Source: Bryobacterales bacterium
GTDB taxonomy: Bacteria > Acidobacteriota > Terriglobia > Bryobacterales > Bryobacteraceae
Assembly: GCA_003154855.1 (NCBI GenBank)
Contig: PMEV01000393.1
Span: 2,496-7,868, forward strand
Direction of reading: 5' to 3'
DNA: 5,373 nt
Below, in pieces: positions 5,170 through 5,373 of this stretch. The notes under the pieces are model-generated. The model did no database searches. It was not told the DNA's origin and saw nothing but the letters and a program-made list of their open reading frames with translations. The stretch's first letter is position 1. Each line of letters starts with the position of its first letter. Both the position numbers and the translations under genes were made by a program.

Positions 5170-5306
5170 CGGCGAGCCCCCAACTCAATCTCCCATCCCC
5201 TCAATCACTTCGCTCGCCCGGCCATCTGAAAGCCGCCGCCCCCGTGCTAATTCTTCCTATAGGGACGGCTCTCCACAACCGCCCTCCGCTCCCCCCGAGG
5301 TGCCCC

Positions 5307-5373
5307 ATGTCTTCCCAATTGCAGATCGACGCCAACCGCCGTAACTCCCAGCTCTCCACCGGCCCACGCTCCC
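5307..5373 (+). CDS. Start of an ANRRN-STGP family protein (partial, runs off the window)
   Basis: An ATG at 5307 is preceded by the Shine-Dalgarno GAGG (5297-5300) at 6 nt spacing and opens 22 codons that continue past the window end. The visible part contains ANRRNSQLSTGPRS (residues 9-22). From memory, this matches the N-terminal signature (AN..N.Q.STGP.T.EGK...NA.KHGL) of a hypothetical-protein family common and often multi-copy in Acidobacteriota and also found in Planctomycetota. Its function is not established. Only the first residues are visible, so the remainder cannot be judged. The 3' end is missing because of the window boundary, not a mutation. Confidence 0.72.
   Translation, partial: MSSQLQIDANRRNSQLSTGPRS

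Overview
The window is GC-rich bacterial chromosomal DNA with dense coding and C/G-heavy third codon positions. The most useful taxonomic hint is the truncated gene at the right edge, whose start (ANRRNSQLSTGPRS) belongs to a family of unknown function that I associate mainly with Acidobacteriota and some Planctomycetota. Together with the high GC and the secreted histidine-phosphatase-like protein, this suggests a soil Acidobacteriota of the Solibacter/Bryobacter type. That placement is inference. I see no insertion sequence, CRISPR array, phage gene, rRNA or tRNA.

Layout, left to right. (1) 70-801 (+) encodes a FabG-like short-chain dehydrogenase/reductase with all catalytic motifs intact. 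It starts at a GTG just after a -10-like box, and a small dyad lies where a -35 would be. (2) 889-1689 (+) encodes a HEAT-repeat-like protein whose start is uncertain. (3) Three or possibly four genes on the minus strand form a likely operon, read from right to left. They are a SAM-dependent methyltransferase (3456-2647), a zinc-ribbon/two-TM/bacterial-PH-domain membrane protein (2630-2040), a doubtful 45-codon ORF (2022-1885) and a small three-TM protein (1882-1607). The last of these overlaps the 3' end of the HEAT gene tail-to-tail by 83 bp. (4) A 273-bp divergent intergenic region (3457-3729) is rich in palindromes. (5) 3730-5151 (+) encodes a secreted protein with the fold of branch-2 histidine acid phosphatases (AppA/Agp type). 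(6) An intergenic gap is followed by the start of the ANRRN-family gene, cut off by the window end.

The most interesting observation is in the phosphatase-like gene. The N-terminal RHxxRxP loop is kept. By my alignment from memory to E. coli AppA, however, the third phosphate-binding Arg and both residues of the C-terminal HD motif are replaced (Leu, Ala, Asn). The C-terminal disulfide pattern and the rest of the fold signature are intact, so this looks like a secreted pseudophosphatase or a subfamily with altered chemistry, not a decayed gene.

No clear previously undescribed multi-gene system is evident. The methyltransferase/PH-protein/three-TM cluster is the best candidate for an uncharacterised membrane-associated module. 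All family assignments come from motif reading without database searches.
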